A stretch of 64,000 bases of DNA. It comes from Thermoanaerobaculum sp. GTDB taxonomy: Bacteria; Acidobacteriota; Thermoanaerobaculia; Multivoradales; UBA5704. Shown piece after piece: positions 49,493 through 58,211 of this stretch; the stretch's first letter is position 1; every line of letters begins with the position of its first letter. The notes under the pieces were generated by a model, which saw only the letters and a list, made by a program, of their open reading frames with translations, did no database searches and was not told where the DNA came from. A program made the translations under genes and the position numbers. Location of the stretch: NCBI GenBank assembly GCA_021154885.1, contig JAJKHS010000159.1, positions 21,616 through 85,615 on the forward strand. The letters run 5' to 3'.

Positions 49493-49705
49493 TCAGTTAT
49501 CGCTACCGCAGGGCGGCGGCGGAGCGCAGTCGAGGATCACGCAGCGTCCGTTGCAGCACTGCTTGTAGCAGCAGAAGTGGCCGCACGCATCCGGGGCGGA
49601 GCAGTAGGTGGTGCAGCCGCTGGCCGCCTTGGCCGGAGGTGGGGAGAAGAGACCGGCCGCGGCACCGGCCAGGGCAAGCGTCATCACCAGCATCAGTTTG
49701 CGCAT
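49493..49705 (-). CDS. Exported ten-cysteine mini-protein (family member 2)
   Basis: The 70-aa product starts at ATG 49705 behind GGAGG. Signal peptide: MRKLMLVMTLALAGAAAGLF. The ten mature cysteines fall at residues 31, 35, 41, 45, 46, 50, 51, 55, 60 and 66, with a DCAPPPPCG tail. The order is the same as in the copies at 15713 and 49746. The signal peptides are also nearly identical, so the three are recent paralogues. Extracytoplasmic; function unknown. Confidence 0.75.
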   Translation of the reverse strand: MRKLMLVMTLALAGAAAGLFSPPPAKAASGCTTYCSAPDACGHFCCYKQCCNGRCVILDCAPPPPCGSDN

Positions 49706-49745
49706 TTCAGACCTCCTTGAGATGAGTTCGTGAGAGGGTTTCGGT

Positions 49746-49967
49746 TCAGTCAACGCCGCCGTCGCAGGGCGGCGGTGGAGCGCAGTCGGGATAGAAGCAG
49801 CGCCCGTTGCAGCAAATCTCGGAACAACAGGTGAAGCCGCACGCATTGGTGAAGCAGTAGCTCACGCAGTCGCCACCGCCGCCGGCCGCCTTCGCGGGAG
49901 CCGGAGAGAAGAGACCGGCCGCGGAACCGGCCAGGGCCAGGATCAACATCAGAATGAATTTGCGCAT
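49746..49967 (-). CDS. Exported ten-cysteine mini-protein (family member 3)
   Basis: The 73-aa product has signal peptide MRKFILMLILALAGSAAGLF behind GGAGG. The mature part starts with a Gly-rich GGGGDC and keeps all ten cysteines (CVSYC, ACGFTCC, ICCNGRC, DCAPPPPC). It lies 40 bp upstream of member 2 in the same orientation, so the two are probably co-transcribed. Confidence 0.75.
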   Translation of the reverse strand: MRKFILMLILALAGSAAGLFSPAPAKAAGGGGDCVSYCFTNACGFTCCSEICCNGRCFYPDCAPPPPCDGGVD

Positions 49968-50118
49968 GTTCGGACCTCCATGGGAAGGTTGATGGAGCTT
50001 TCAACTATAGCAGAGCAGCGAAGTCTCGCCGGATGGCACTGCGGACTCTGACAGCGCTGGCTTGGCACCGCGTTGCAGATGGATGCCCATAAATTCGACA
50101 CCGCCTGACGTGCTCCCC

Positions 50119-51183
50119 CTACTCCTCCTCGATCATCTCCTCGAACTTCACCTTGTTGCTGGCCTTCATGTAGGCCTCGCGAGGGGTGATCCTCTGCTGC
50201 TCGACGAGGGCCATCAGGGCGTCGTCCATGAGCTGCATGCCGGAGGCGCGGCCGCCCTGGATGATGGAGGTGATCATCGGGGTGTTGCCTTCGCGGATGA
50301 CGTTGGGCAGGCCGGGAGTCTTCAAGAGGATCTCGTTGACGGCGCAGCGGCCCTTGCCGTCCGCGGTCTTCAGCAGGAGCTGGGAGACGATGCCGGCGAT
50401 CGATTCGGCGAGGGTGGTGCGGATCTGCGACTGCTCCTCGGCGGGGAAGGCGTCGATCAGCCGGTCGACGGTGTTGGCCGCGCCGTTCGTGTGCAGCGTG
50501 CCGAAGACCAGGGCGCCCATTTCGGCGGCGGTGATGGCCAGCGCGATCGTCTCCAGGTCTCTCATCTCACCCACCAGGATGACGTCGGCGTCCTGGCGGA
50601 TGGCGGCGCGCAGGGCGGCGCCGAAGCTCTCGGTGTCGGTCCCCACTTCGCGCTGGGAGAAGACGGAGAGCTTGTCCCTGTGGACGAACTCCACCGGGTC
50701 CTCGATGGTGACGATGTGCTTCTGGTAGGTGGTGTTGATGCGGTCGATGATCGCCGCGAGGGTGGTGGACTTGCCCGAGCCGGTGGGGCCGGTGACCAGC
50801 ACCAGCCCCTGTTTCAGATGGGCCAGGCTCTCGATCGCCCTGGGCAGGTTGAGCTCTTCGAGCGGCACGATGGTCTCCGGGATGATGCGGAAGACGGCGC
50901 CGCAGCCGTTCTCCTGGCGCAGGAAGTTGGCGCGGAAGCGGGCCAGGCCTTCCAGGCCGTAGGCGAAGTCGAGGTCGCCGCACCCCTGGTAGTCCTCCCA
51001 TTGGGCGTCGGTGGCGATCTCCCGCAGCAGGGAGAGCAGCGCGTCGTGCGTCAGCACGCTCCAGCCGCGGACGGCTTCGAGGGAGCCGTGGACGCGGATG
51101 CGTGGCTCCAGGCCGGCCGCGAGGTGCAGGTCGGACCCCTTGTTGTCGCGAAGGTAGTGGAACAGCTCGTCGATGCGGGCCAT
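50119..51183 (-). CDS. pilT: PilT-type retraction ATPase
   Basis: The 354-aa product has Walker A GPTGSGKST (residues 132-140), the Asp box around HIVTIEDPVEFVH, Walker B DADVILVGEMRDLETI and the His box TLHTNGAANTVDRLID. The AIRQDAD segment and the C-terminal RGGRASGMQLMDDAL region match PilT family members, which power retraction of type IV pili. No pilin gene is nearby, which is common for pilT. The second ATPase gene lies 23 bp upstream, so both are probably one transcription unit. Confidence 0.88.
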   Translation of the reverse strand: MARIDELFHYLRDNKGSDLHLAAGLEPRIRVHGSLEAVRGWSVLTHDALLSLLREIATDAQWEDYQGCGDLDFAYGLEGLARFRANFLRQENGCGAVFRIIPETIVPLEELNLPRAIESLAHLKQGLVLVTGPTGSGKSTTLAAIIDRINTTYQKHIVTIEDPVEFVHRDKLSVFSQREVGTDTESFGAALRAAIRQDADVILVGEMRDLETIALAITAAEMGALVFGTLHTNGAANTVDRLIDAFPAEEQSQIRTTLAESIAGIVSQLLLKTADGKGRCAVNEILLKTPGLPNVIREGNTPMITSIIQGGRASGMQLMDDALMALVEQQRITPREAYMKASNKVKFEEMIEEE

Positions 51184-51206
51184 GGCGTTTCCTCTCGCAG
51201 GTACCG

Positions 51207-52550
51207 TCACCCGGCGAATTTCTGCGGCTCGTCCGCCTGCTTCATCGCCTCTTCGCGGGTGATGAAGCCCTTCTTGACCAGGTCGGCGAGCGAGGCGTCG
51301 AGCAGGCACATGCCGTGCGAGGCGCCGGTCTGGAGCACGGACTTGATCTGGAAGGTCTTGTTCTCGCGGATCAGGTTGCCCACCGCCTTGTTGACCACCA
51401 GGATCTCGAGGGCCGGCACCCGGCCGTTGCCGTCCGCCCGGGACACCAGCCGCTGGGAGACGACGGCGCGCAGCGACTCGGAGACCATGGTGCGGATCTG
51501 GTCCTGCTGCGACGGCGGGAAGACGCCGAGGATGCGGTTGATGGTGCGGATGGCGTTGTTGGTGTGCAGGGTGGCGAGGACGAGATGGCCGGTCTCGGCG
51601 GCGGTCAGGGCCAGGGAGATGGTCTCCAGGTCGCGCAGCTCGCCGATGGCGATGATGTCCGGGTCCTCGCGCAGGGCGCCGCGCAGGGCGCGGGCGAAGG
51701 AGCTGGTATGGGGACCCACTTGGCGCTGGTTGACCACGCACTGCTGCGAAGGGTGGATGTACTCGATGGGGTCCTCGATGGTGATGATGTGGTCGCGCCG
51801 CTCGCCGTTGATGATGTTGAGCAGGGCGGCGAGAGTCGAGGACTTGCCGCAGCCGGCCGGGCCGGTGAGCAGCACCATGCCCTGGTGGAAATTGGCGAAG
51901 CGGGCGAGCGAGGAGGGGAGGCCGAGCTCCTCCAGGGTCGGCGGCCGGGGCGGGATGGCCCGGAAGACGGCGTCCATGCCCCGCTGCTGGCGGTAGGCGC
52001 TGCCGCGGAACCGGCCGACGTCCGCCAGCTCGTAGGCGAAGTCCACCTGGCCTTTCTCGCGCAGGACCGCCGTCTGCTCGGGATCGAGGATCTCCAGCAC
52101 CAGCCTTTCGGTGGTCTGCGCGTCCACGGGCTCGGGGGCGAGGTCGGCGAGCTGGCCGTGGGTGCGCAGCTTGACGGCGGCGCCGCTGTGGACGTGGAGG
52201 TCGCTCGCGCCGCTGCGCAGGGTGTGGGCCAGGAGGCGGTCCAGGCCGCGGGGCGAGTCGAGAGCGAAGTCGCGCAGGGAGGGCGCCCTGGGCGCGGCGG
52301 GCTCTGCCGGGGTGGCGGCGACGGCGGCGGCCTGGGCCTGCTGCTTGGCCACGTACTCGCGCTGGACGGCGAGGAGCTGCTCGAGCTGCTGCGGCGTCAG
52401 GAAGCCCCGCTCGACGAGGATCTCGCCCAACCGGCGCGCGCTCCCCTCCCGCGCCTGCCACTCGGCCACCGCGACGAGCTGCTCGCGGGTGACGAGCTTG
52501 TAGTGCAGGGCGATCCGCCCGAAGAGGAGGTCGTCTGAGCCGGAGGTCAT
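51207..52550 (-). CDS. PilT/PilU-like ATPase with N-terminal MshEN-like domain
   Basis: ATG 52550 is chosen (MTSGSDDLLFGRIALHYKLV); no clear Shine-Dalgarno is visible, and an upstream start at 52589 cannot be excluded. Residues ~5-75 hold two similar helical units (GRIALHYKLVTREQLVAVAE and GEILVERGFLTPQQLEQLLA) as in MshEN/GspE-N domains, which can bind c-di-GMP. A linker rich in Ala/Pro follows, then a PilT-type core with GPAGCGKSS, IITIEDPIEYIH and TLHTNNAIRTINRIL. It is probably an accessory pilus ATPase (PilU-like). Confidence 0.85.
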   Translation of the reverse strand: MTSGSDDLLFGRIALHYKLVTREQLVAVAEWQAREGSARRLGEILVERGFLTPQQLEQLLAVQREYVAKQQAQAAAVAATPAEPAAPRAPSLRDFALDSPRGLDRLLAHTLRSGASDLHVHSGAAVKLRTHGQLADLAPEPVDAQTTERLVLEILDPEQTAVLREKGQVDFAYELADVGRFRGSAYRQQRGMDAVFRAIPPRPPTLEELGLPSSLARFANFHQGMVLLTGPAGCGKSSTLAALLNIINGERRDHIITIEDPIEYIHPSQQCVVNQRQVGPHTSSFARALRGALREDPDIIAIGELRDLETISLALTAAETGHLVLATLHTNNAIRTINRILGVFPPSQQDQIRTMVSESLRAVVSQRLVSRADGNGRVPALEILVVNKAVGNLIRENKTFQIKSVLQTGASHGMCLLDASLADLVKKGFITREEAMKQADEPQKFAG

Positions 52551-52615
52551 CAGGGAGGGAGGGTATTGAAGGCGGGCCTTGCGCGTCAATCCCGGTCTCG
52601 CGCCCCCCGCCCAGA

Positions 52616-52755
52616 GCCCTCGCCCCTGTCCCCTCTCCCACCGCCCTCCCGCCGGCCGGGAGAGGGGAACCCGGCTGGAGGGTTCTTGCCTTTCTCCCTC
52701 TTCTCCCGGTTGGGGGGAGGGCGATGGGAGAAGAGGGCCGGGGTGATGAGGGCCT
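52616..52755 (+). repeat. Intergenic palindromic repeat, copy 1
   Basis: A ~140-bp block of complementary C- and G-rich tracts (CCCTGTCCCCTCTCCC, GGGAGAGGGGAACCCGG, CTCCCTCTTCTCCC, GGGAGAAGAGGGCCGGGGTG) that would fold into two hairpins. The same block occurs in the reverse orientation at 63728-63869. It occupies most of the 266-bp gap between the second ATPase and the peptidase. Likely a REP-type intergenic element. Confidence 0.7.
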
Positions 52756-52816
52756 GCTAGAATCCCCGGCCAGGAAATTCCTTTGACTAGCGGCGGGATG
52801 CCGCGGGAGATCGTCC

Positions 52817-55135
52817 ATGGCCGAGCAGGGTGGAACCAGAGGTGTCGTCGGACCGGGGGAGCCGCGGGGCGGCGGGGGGCTGATCGCAGGATTGGCGATG
52901 CTCGCGCTGGCGCTGCTGCTGGTGACTTCGCTGGGCGGGCCGCCGCCGCCGAAGCCGAAGGATGCGCCGCCGGCGGAGTTCTCGGCCGGCCGCGCGGAAG
53001 AGGTCCTCCGCACTCTGGTGGGGGACGGGGTGCCCCATCCGGTGGGCTCGGCGGCCAACGCCCGGGTGCGCGAGCGGGTGCTGGCTCAGCTCCGGGCGGT
53101 GGGGTACGCGCCGGAGGTCCAGGAGGGCTTCATGTGCCAGGCCGGATGGGGCTGCGCCAAGGTGTGGAACGTGCTGGCGCGCCTGCCGGGACAGGAGAAG
53201 GGCAAGGCCGTGATGCTCACCGCGCACTACGACTCGGTGCCCGCCGGTCCGGGGGCGAGCGACGACCTGACGAGCGTGGCCGCGATCCTCGAGGTCGCCC
53301 GCGTGCTCAAAGCCGGCCCGCCGTTGCGCAACCCCGTCCTCATCCTGCTCGACGACGGCGAGGAGCAGGGACTCCTGGGAGCCCGGGACTTCGCCGAGAG
53401 CAGCCCGGACGCGGCATCGGTGGGCGCGATGGTGAACCTGGAGGCCCGGGGCACCGGCGGCCCCAGCCTGATGTTCCAGACCAGCGGCCAGGACGCCTGG
53501 CTGATCGACGCCTACGCCTCCCGGGCGCCGCGGCCGTTCACCAGCTCGCTGTTCTCCACCATCTACAAGTTCATGCCCAACGACACCGACCTGACGGTGT
53601 TCCTGAAGCGCGGTCTGCCGGGGCTGAACTTCGCCTTCATCGACAATCCGAGCTACTACCACACGGCCCTGGACGATCTGGCGCACTCCTCGGCGGCCAG
53701 CCTCCAGCACCAAGGCGACAACGCTCTGGCGGCGGTGCGCGGCCTGGCCGCGGGAGACCTCGCCAATCCGCCGGCTGGCAACGCGGTGTTCTTCGACCTG
53801 CTGCACCTCACGGTGGTGCGCTGGCGGGAGGGCTTGAGCCCGCTGCTCGGCATTCTGGCCCTGGTCCTGTGCCTGGCCGCGGCGTGGCTTGGCCGCCGCC
53901 GGGGCCTCGTCACCTGGGGCGCCGTGGTGCTGGGCGTGGTGGCGCCGCTGCTCGCCGCCGTCCTCTGCTTCGGGGTGGCGTACGGCCTGATGGCGCTCGT
54001 GGGCCGCGCCTTCCATTCGGCCTGGATCGCCCGGCCGCTGTCCGTCAGCATGGCGTTCTGGCTGGCGAGCCTCGCCGTCACGCTGGTGCTGGCGGGTCTT
54101 CTGGGCCGGCGGTTCGGGTCCGCGGGGCTGTGGGCCGGGGTGTGGACCGGCTGGTCGCTGCTCGGGCTGGTCACCGGCATCCTGCTACCCGGAGTGAGCT
54201 ATCTGTTCCTGCCGGCGGCGCTGGTGGCGGGGATCGTGGGCGTGGCCGTCTACGCCGGCGGCGGCTCGGCCGCGGGGCGGCTGGCGGCGACCCTCCTCCC
54301 CGCCCTGGTGGTGGCGCTGCTCTGGTTGCCCTTCCTGGGCTCTCTCTATCTGGGGCTCGGCCTCATCGGGCTGGCGGTGACCTCGGTGGCGCTGGCCTTC
54401 GTCTTCAGTCCCCTCATCCCTCTGGTGGGCCCGGCCGGCGCCCTGGGCCGCCGATGGCTGCCCCTCGCCGCCGCGGCCGGGGCCGTGCTCGGCGCCGTGT
54501 TGACCCTGGTCACGCCGTCCAACTCTCCGGAGGTACCACGCAACATCGTGGTGGAGCTCCATGAGGACGCCGGCACCGGCGAGAGCCGCTGGGTGGTGCG
54601 CGGCGCGCCGCCGTTCCCCCCAGCCATGCGCCAGGCGGCGACCTTCGGCCAGAGCCCGGTGCCGCCATACCCCTGGTCGTCGCCCATGGCCCGGACCCTG
54701 GTCGCCCCGGCTCCGCCCCTCAACGCCCCCGGGCCGGAGCTGAAGGTGCTGGAGGATGCGATCACCGGAGGCCGGCGGCACCTGCGCCTGCACCTGACCT
54801 CGCCGCGTGGAGCGCTGGTGGGCAGCATCGCCATCCCGCCCGAGGCCCTCCTCGAGTCCGTGAAGATCGACGGACACGCCCTCCTCGTGCTCGACAGCAG
54901 GTCACCGGGCGGCGGCCCTCCCCGTTGGCGCTTTTTTTCAAACTTCACCCTGCCGCCCGGAGGCTCCGAGTGGGAGGTCGTGCTCGGCGCGACGCAGCCT
55001 CAGGAGTGGTATGCGATCGACCGTTCCTTCGGACTGCCGCCCAGCGCCCAGGCGCTGCTCGCGGCGCGGCCGAGGAATGCCATCACCATCCAGGACGGCG
55101 ATCAGGTGCTGGTGAGCCGGAAGGTGAAGATCTGA
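52817..55135 (+). CDS. M28-family membrane metallopeptidase
   Basis: The 772-aa product has one N-terminal helix (~residues 22-40), an M28 peptidase domain (~55-310) and about eight C-terminal membrane helices (~335-555), then a beta-rich end. The zinc-ligand segments are TAHYDSVPAG (His ~136), GASDDLTS (bridging Asp ~147), DDGEEQGLLGARDF (catalytic Glu/ligand) and YYHTALDDL (last His). The layout resembles ER metallopeptidase/Pff1-like proteins. It should cleave N-terminal residues outside the cytoplasm. Substrate unknown. Confidence 0.85.
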   Translation: MAEQGGTRGVVGPGEPRGGGGLIAGLAMLALALLLVTSLGGPPPPKPKDAPPAEFSAGRAEEVLRTLVGDGVPHPVGSAANARVRERVLAQLRAVGYAPEVQEGFMCQAGWGCAKVWNVLARLPGQEKGKAVMLTAHYDSVPAGPGASDDLTSVAAILEVARVLKAGPPLRNPVLILLDDGEEQGLLGARDFAESSPDAASVGAMVNLEARGTGGPSLMFQTSGQDAWLIDAYASRAPRPFTSSLFSTIYKFMPNDTDLTVFLKRGLPGLNFAFIDNPSYYHTALDDLAHSSAASLQHQGDNALAAVRGLAAGDLANPPAGNAVFFDLLHLTVVRWREGLSPLLGILALVLCLAAAWLGRRRGLVTWGAVVLGVVAPLLAAVLCFGVAYGLMALVGRAFHSAWIARPLSVSMAFWLASLAVTLVLAGLLGRRFGSAGLWAGVWTGWSLLGLVTGILLPGVSYLFLPAALVAGIVGVAVYAGGGSAAGRLAATLLPALVVALLWLPFLGSLYLGLGLIGLAVTSVALAFVFSPLIPLVGPAGALGRRWLPLAAAAGAVLGAVLTLVTPSNSPEVPRNIVVELHEDAGTGESRWVVRGAPPFPPAMRQAATFGQSPVPPYPWSSPMARTLVAPAPPLNAPGPELKVLEDAITGGRRHLRLHLTSPRGALVGSIAIPPEALLESVKIDGHALLVLDSRSPGGGPPRWRFFSNFTLPPGGSEWEVVLGATQPQEWYAIDRSFGLPPSAQALLAARPRNAITIQDGDQVLVSRKVKI

Positions 55136-55444
55136 GCGGGATCCCAGAGGGGTGTTTGGAAAGTCCGCGGTCGGGTGACGTTGCCGTGGCACAAAATCTG
55201 CAAATTTTCCGGGATGCAGCCGGTCGTCCGATGAGGCCGGCTGCCCCAGGGAAAGGCACCCTGGGAGAGCCAACGCAGTAAGGCGCGAAACAGCCTTTCG
55301 CGGCCCCTCCCTGAAGGGGAGGCGTCCTGAATCTGAGAGATCAGTCGCCTCCCCCCTTTTTTTTGCCTTGGCGCTCCCGCCGAACCGGGTGCAGAACTTG
55401 CACCCTTCCCGGGCAGGAGAGCGACCTCTCCAAGGAGACATGCC
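55136..55444 (+). promoter_or_regulatory. Hairpin-rich leader before the BON lipoprotein gene
   Basis: This 309-bp gap has no gene but a dense series of perfect stems: GCAGCCGG/CCGGCTGC (55216/55237), CCCAGGG/CCCTGGG (55245/55259), CGCGAAA/TTTCGCG (55284/55296), the terminator at 55316-55364, GGGTGCA/TGCACCC (55387/55399) and GGAGAG/CTCTCC (55416/55426), the last ending right at the AAGGAG ribosome site. It does not match a riboswitch class I can recall. It may be a regulatory leader, or just the terminator of the upstream gene plus a promoter. Confidence 0.45.
55316..55364 (+). terminator. Intrinsic terminator with T8 tract
   Basis: GGGGAGGCG (55316-55324) pairs with CGCCTCCCC (55346-55354) and is followed by CC and eight T residues (55357-55364). 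It can end transcription from the peptidase gene or attenuate a transcript starting within the leader. Confidence 0.7.
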
Positions 55445-55993
55445 ATGACGAAGAGAGCCATCCCGATCCTGTTCGCCGCGTCGCTGGTCCTGGTCCCGCT
55501 GGCCGGTTGCAACCAGCCGGACAGTGCCATCACCACCCGGCGCGACGCGCAGGGAAACCCCGAGATCCACGTCGACGGCAAGAAGGTCGATCAGAAGTTC
55601 CAGGAGGCCCAGAAGGATCTGAAGGTCGCCGGCCACCAGCTCGCGCAGGGAGCCAATCAGGTGGGCGGCGAAATCCAGCGCGGCGCCGAGAAGGTGAACG
55701 CCAAGGTCGGCCCGGTGGCCCGCGAGGTCCTGAACGACGCCGGCATTACCGCCCGGGTCCAGGCCAAGCTGGTGGCCGACCCCGAGGTGAAATCCCTCCA
55801 CATCAGCGTCAACACGGTGGACGGCCGTGTGACTCTCAGCGGCAAGGTCGCCTCCGCCGCCGAGCGCGCCACCGCCGAAAGGCTCGCCGTCCATACCGAC
55901 GGCGTCAAGTCGGTGGTGAACGTGATCCAGGTGGCAGGAGAGAAACCGGCCCCGCCGACCGAGGTGCCGGGAGCGCATCCGTCTGGATCGTGA
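55445..55993 (+). CDS. BON-domain lipoprotein
   Basis: The 182-aa product begins with a lipoprotein signal ending LAGC (MTKRAIPILFAASLVLVPLA). A helical, Gln/Lys-rich region (KKVDQKFQEAQKDLKVAGHQ) precedes a BON domain at about residues 95-165: NDAGITARVQAKLVADPEVK, ISVNTVDGRVTLSGKVASAA and VKSVVNVIQV. BON domains bind phospholipid membranes; OsmY-like proteins are periplasmic. It is probably involved in envelope stability. Start at ATG 55445 behind AAGGAG. Confidence 0.85.
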   Translation: MTKRAIPILFAASLVLVPLAGCNQPDSAITTRRDAQGNPEIHVDGKKVDQKFQEAQKDLKVAGHQLAQGANQVGGEIQRGAEKVNAKVGPVAREVLNDAGITARVQAKLVADPEVKSLHISVNTVDGRVTLSGKVASAAERATAERLAVHTDGVKSVVNVIQVAGEKPAPPTEVPGAHPSGS

Positions 55994-56116
55994 GGCCCTC
56001 CCCTGGGACCGCCGGCGTCCCGCCGGCCTACTTACTCCGCTTCTTTTTCTTCTCTTTCTTCTTCTTCGCTTCTTCTTCCGCGCGATATGCTCCTCCCGCG
56101 CTCCCGACCCCCGCCC

Positions 56117-56728
56117 ATGAACCCCTACATCGAAAGCTTCCTGCCGCTCTTCGTGGCGATCAACGCTCCCGGCATCATCCCCATCTACCTGAGCGTCACC
56201 GAGAACCTCACCAGGGCTGAACGCCAGCGGCTGACCCTGCAGGCCATGGTCACCGCGCTCGTCATCGCCGTGCTGATCCTCTTCGCCGGTCAACTGATCT
56301 TTTCGCTGCTCGGCATCACCGTCAACGACCTGCGCGTGGGCGGCGGGCTGATCCTCCTGGTGCTCAGCATCTCCAACCTGATCTTCGGCGACTTCCGGCG
56401 GCGGGACCCCACGGGCGGCGGCGAGGACGACCCCGCCTCAGTGGGCATCGTCCCCATCGGCATCCCGCTGATCATGGGACCGGCGGCCATCACCTCCATC
56501 CTCGTCTCCCGCGAGGCTTTCGGCTATGCCCCGACCCTGCTGTCGCTGATCGTCAACATGCTCCTCGTCCTGCTGACGCTGCTGGCCAGCCCGCACATCG
56601 GCCGCTTCGCCGGTCCGGCCGTCTCCCGCGCCATCGCCAAGGTGGCCAGCCTCTTTCTGGCCGCCATCTCGGTCGCCATGATCCGGGCCGGCGTGCTGGG
56701 GATGATCAAGGCGGCGGTCATCCGCTGA
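56117..56728 (+). CDS. MarC family membrane protein
   Basis: ATG 56117 (MNPYIESFLPLFVAINAPG) fits the MarC start better than the upstream in-frame ATG at 56087. The 203-aa product has about six helices; FLPLFVAINAPGIIPIYLSV, GGLILLVLSISNLIFG and PLIMGPAAITSILV are family landmarks. MarC/YhgN proteins are inner-membrane proteins of uncertain transport function. A polypyrimidine tract lies upstream (56038-56080). The end overlaps the opposite-strand decarboxylase by 11 bp. Confidence 0.85.
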   Translation: MNPYIESFLPLFVAINAPGIIPIYLSVTENLTRAERQRLTLQAMVTALVIAVLILFAGQLIFSLLGITVNDLRVGGGLILLVLSISNLIFGDFRRRDPTGGGEDDPASVGIVPIGIPLIMGPAAITSILVSREAFGYAPTLLSLIVNMLLVLLTLLASPHIGRFAGPAVSRAIAKVASLFLAAISVAMIRAGVLGMIKAAVIR

Positions 56729-58211
56729 CGCCGAGCACCTCCCGCCGCGCCGCCTCCAGGTCCTCCAGCCCCTCCTCCATCCGGTCGCGATGGGTGCGGA
56801 AGGAGAGGACGCAGATGCGCAGCGTGAAACGGTTCCCGAGCATCGTGCTGGTCAGGAACACCCGCTGGCGGGCGTTGACCCGCTCCAACAGCCGCTGATT
56901 GAGACGGTTGAGCTCCTCCGGATCGGCTGGATCGTCCATGCCGGGCGGCACGAGGCGGAAGGCGAGCAGGGAGAGCTGGGGCTCGGCGAGGATCTCCATC
57001 CCCTCCATGGCCCGGATGCGGTCCGCGGCCAGGCGGGCGAGGGCGAGCTTCTCCTCGAGCTGTTCACGGAAGGCGCCGGCGCCGTGCATCTTGAACGGCA
57101 GCCACACCCGCAGACCCCGGAACGGCCGCGACAGCTCCGGCGAATAGAGACAAAAGTCCACGAGATCGGGATCGTTCTGCATATGGGGCATGTAATCCGC
57201 CGTGAGGGCGTGAGCCCGGTGCAGGGCCTGGCCGTCCCGCACCAACACGGCGCCCGTACCGTAGGGGAGGAACAGCCCCTTGTGGGGATCGAGGACGATG
57301 GAGTCCGCCCGTTCGATTCCCCGCAGCGTCCGCTTGCCCTCCTCCGTCAGGAGGAAAAATCCGCCATAGGCGGCATCCACATGCAGCCACAGCTTCTCGC
57401 GGGCGGAGATTTCCGCCACCTCCTCCAGCGGATCGACGGCGCCGGTGTTGGTGGTGCCGGCGCTGGCGACGACGAGGAAAGGGGTGAGCCCTTGGGCGCG
57501 ATCTTCGGCGATGGCCGCCTCCAGGGCGTCCACCCGCAGGCGGAAGCGCTCGTCGGTGGGGATGGCGCGGATGTTCCGCTCCGGGAAGCCGGCGAGGAGG
57601 GCGCCCTTGGCCACCGAGTGATGGGCCTCCGTGGAGGCGTAGATCACTCCGCAGAGGAAGTCGTCGGGCAGGCGCTCGCGCCGGGCCGTGAACAGGGCGG
57701 TGAAATTGGCGAGCGAGCCGCCCGTCGTGAGCGTCCCCCGGGCCTCCTTGGGGAGGCCGGCGAGCTGGCAGAACCAGTCGACGACGTTGGCCTCCAGGCG
57801 GGCGAGGGCGGGAGCCATGGTGAAAATGGACGTGTAGCGGTTCACCGAGTCGGCGATGAGGTCCGCCACCGCGGCATGGAACAGACCGCCCCCCGGAATG
57901 TAGGCCAGATAGCCGGGGCTCGCCGTGTTGTAGGAGAGGGGCACGGCGCGATCGAAGAGGAGGTCCAGCAGCTCGGCCGCGGGCGTGCCCGTCTCGGGGA
58001 GAGGCTCGGCCAGCGTGCGCGCCAGCTCCGCGCCGCCCCGGGTGTCGGACAGCGGCTGGCGGGGGAGGGACGAGACGTGGGCCACGATCCGCTCCAGCGC
58101 CGCCTCCACCAGCCCGCGCATCGCGTCCGTGTCCAGCTCCAGCGGATGATCCCGGCCGTCGGACGTGACGTCATTGGCGCGATTGGCGGGCCGGGCAAGG
58201 GTTTCGGTCAT
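56718..58211 (-). CDS. Group II PLP-dependent decarboxylase
   Basis: The 497-aa product has LTTGGSLANFTALFTARRER, the stacking His in YASTEAHHSVAKGA, HVDAAYGGFFLLTEEGK and the Schiff-base Lys in LDPHKGLFLPYGTGA (about residue 307). These are hallmarks of aromatic-L-amino-acid and related decarboxylases. The substrate (aromatic amino acid, glutamate or similar) cannot be fixed by eye. The start overlaps the end of the DUF1016 nuclease gene by four bases (ATGA), an unexpected pairing. Confidence 0.88.
   Translation of the reverse strand: MTETLARPANRANDVTSDGRDHPLELDTDAMRGLVEAALERIVAHVSSLPRQPLSDTRGGAELARTLAEPLPETGTPAAELLDLLFDRAVPLSYNTASPGYLAYIPGGGLFHAAVADLIADSVNRYTSIFTMAPALARLEANVVDWFCQLAGLPKEARGTLTTGGSLANFTALFTARRERLPDDFLCGVIYASTEAHHSVAKGALLAGFPERNIRAIPTDERFRLRVDALEAAIAEDRAQGLTPFLVVASAGTTNTGAVDPLEEVAEISAREKLWLHVDAAYGGFFLLTEEGKRTLRGIERADSIVLDPHKGLFLPYGTGAVLVRDGQALHRAHALTADYMPHMQNDPDLVDFCLYSPELSRPFRGLRVWLPFKMHGAGAFREQLEEKLALARLAADRIRAMEGMEILAEPQLSLLAFRLVPPGMDDPADPEELNRLNQRLLERVNARQRVFLTSTMLGNRFTLRICVLSFRTHRDRMEEGLEDLEAARREVLGVSG

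Noticed and set aside
55320..55345. TPP riboswitch because of a CTGAGA in the leader
   Set aside because: The other conserved thi-box parts are missing, and the CTGAGA lies in the loop of the terminator hairpin.
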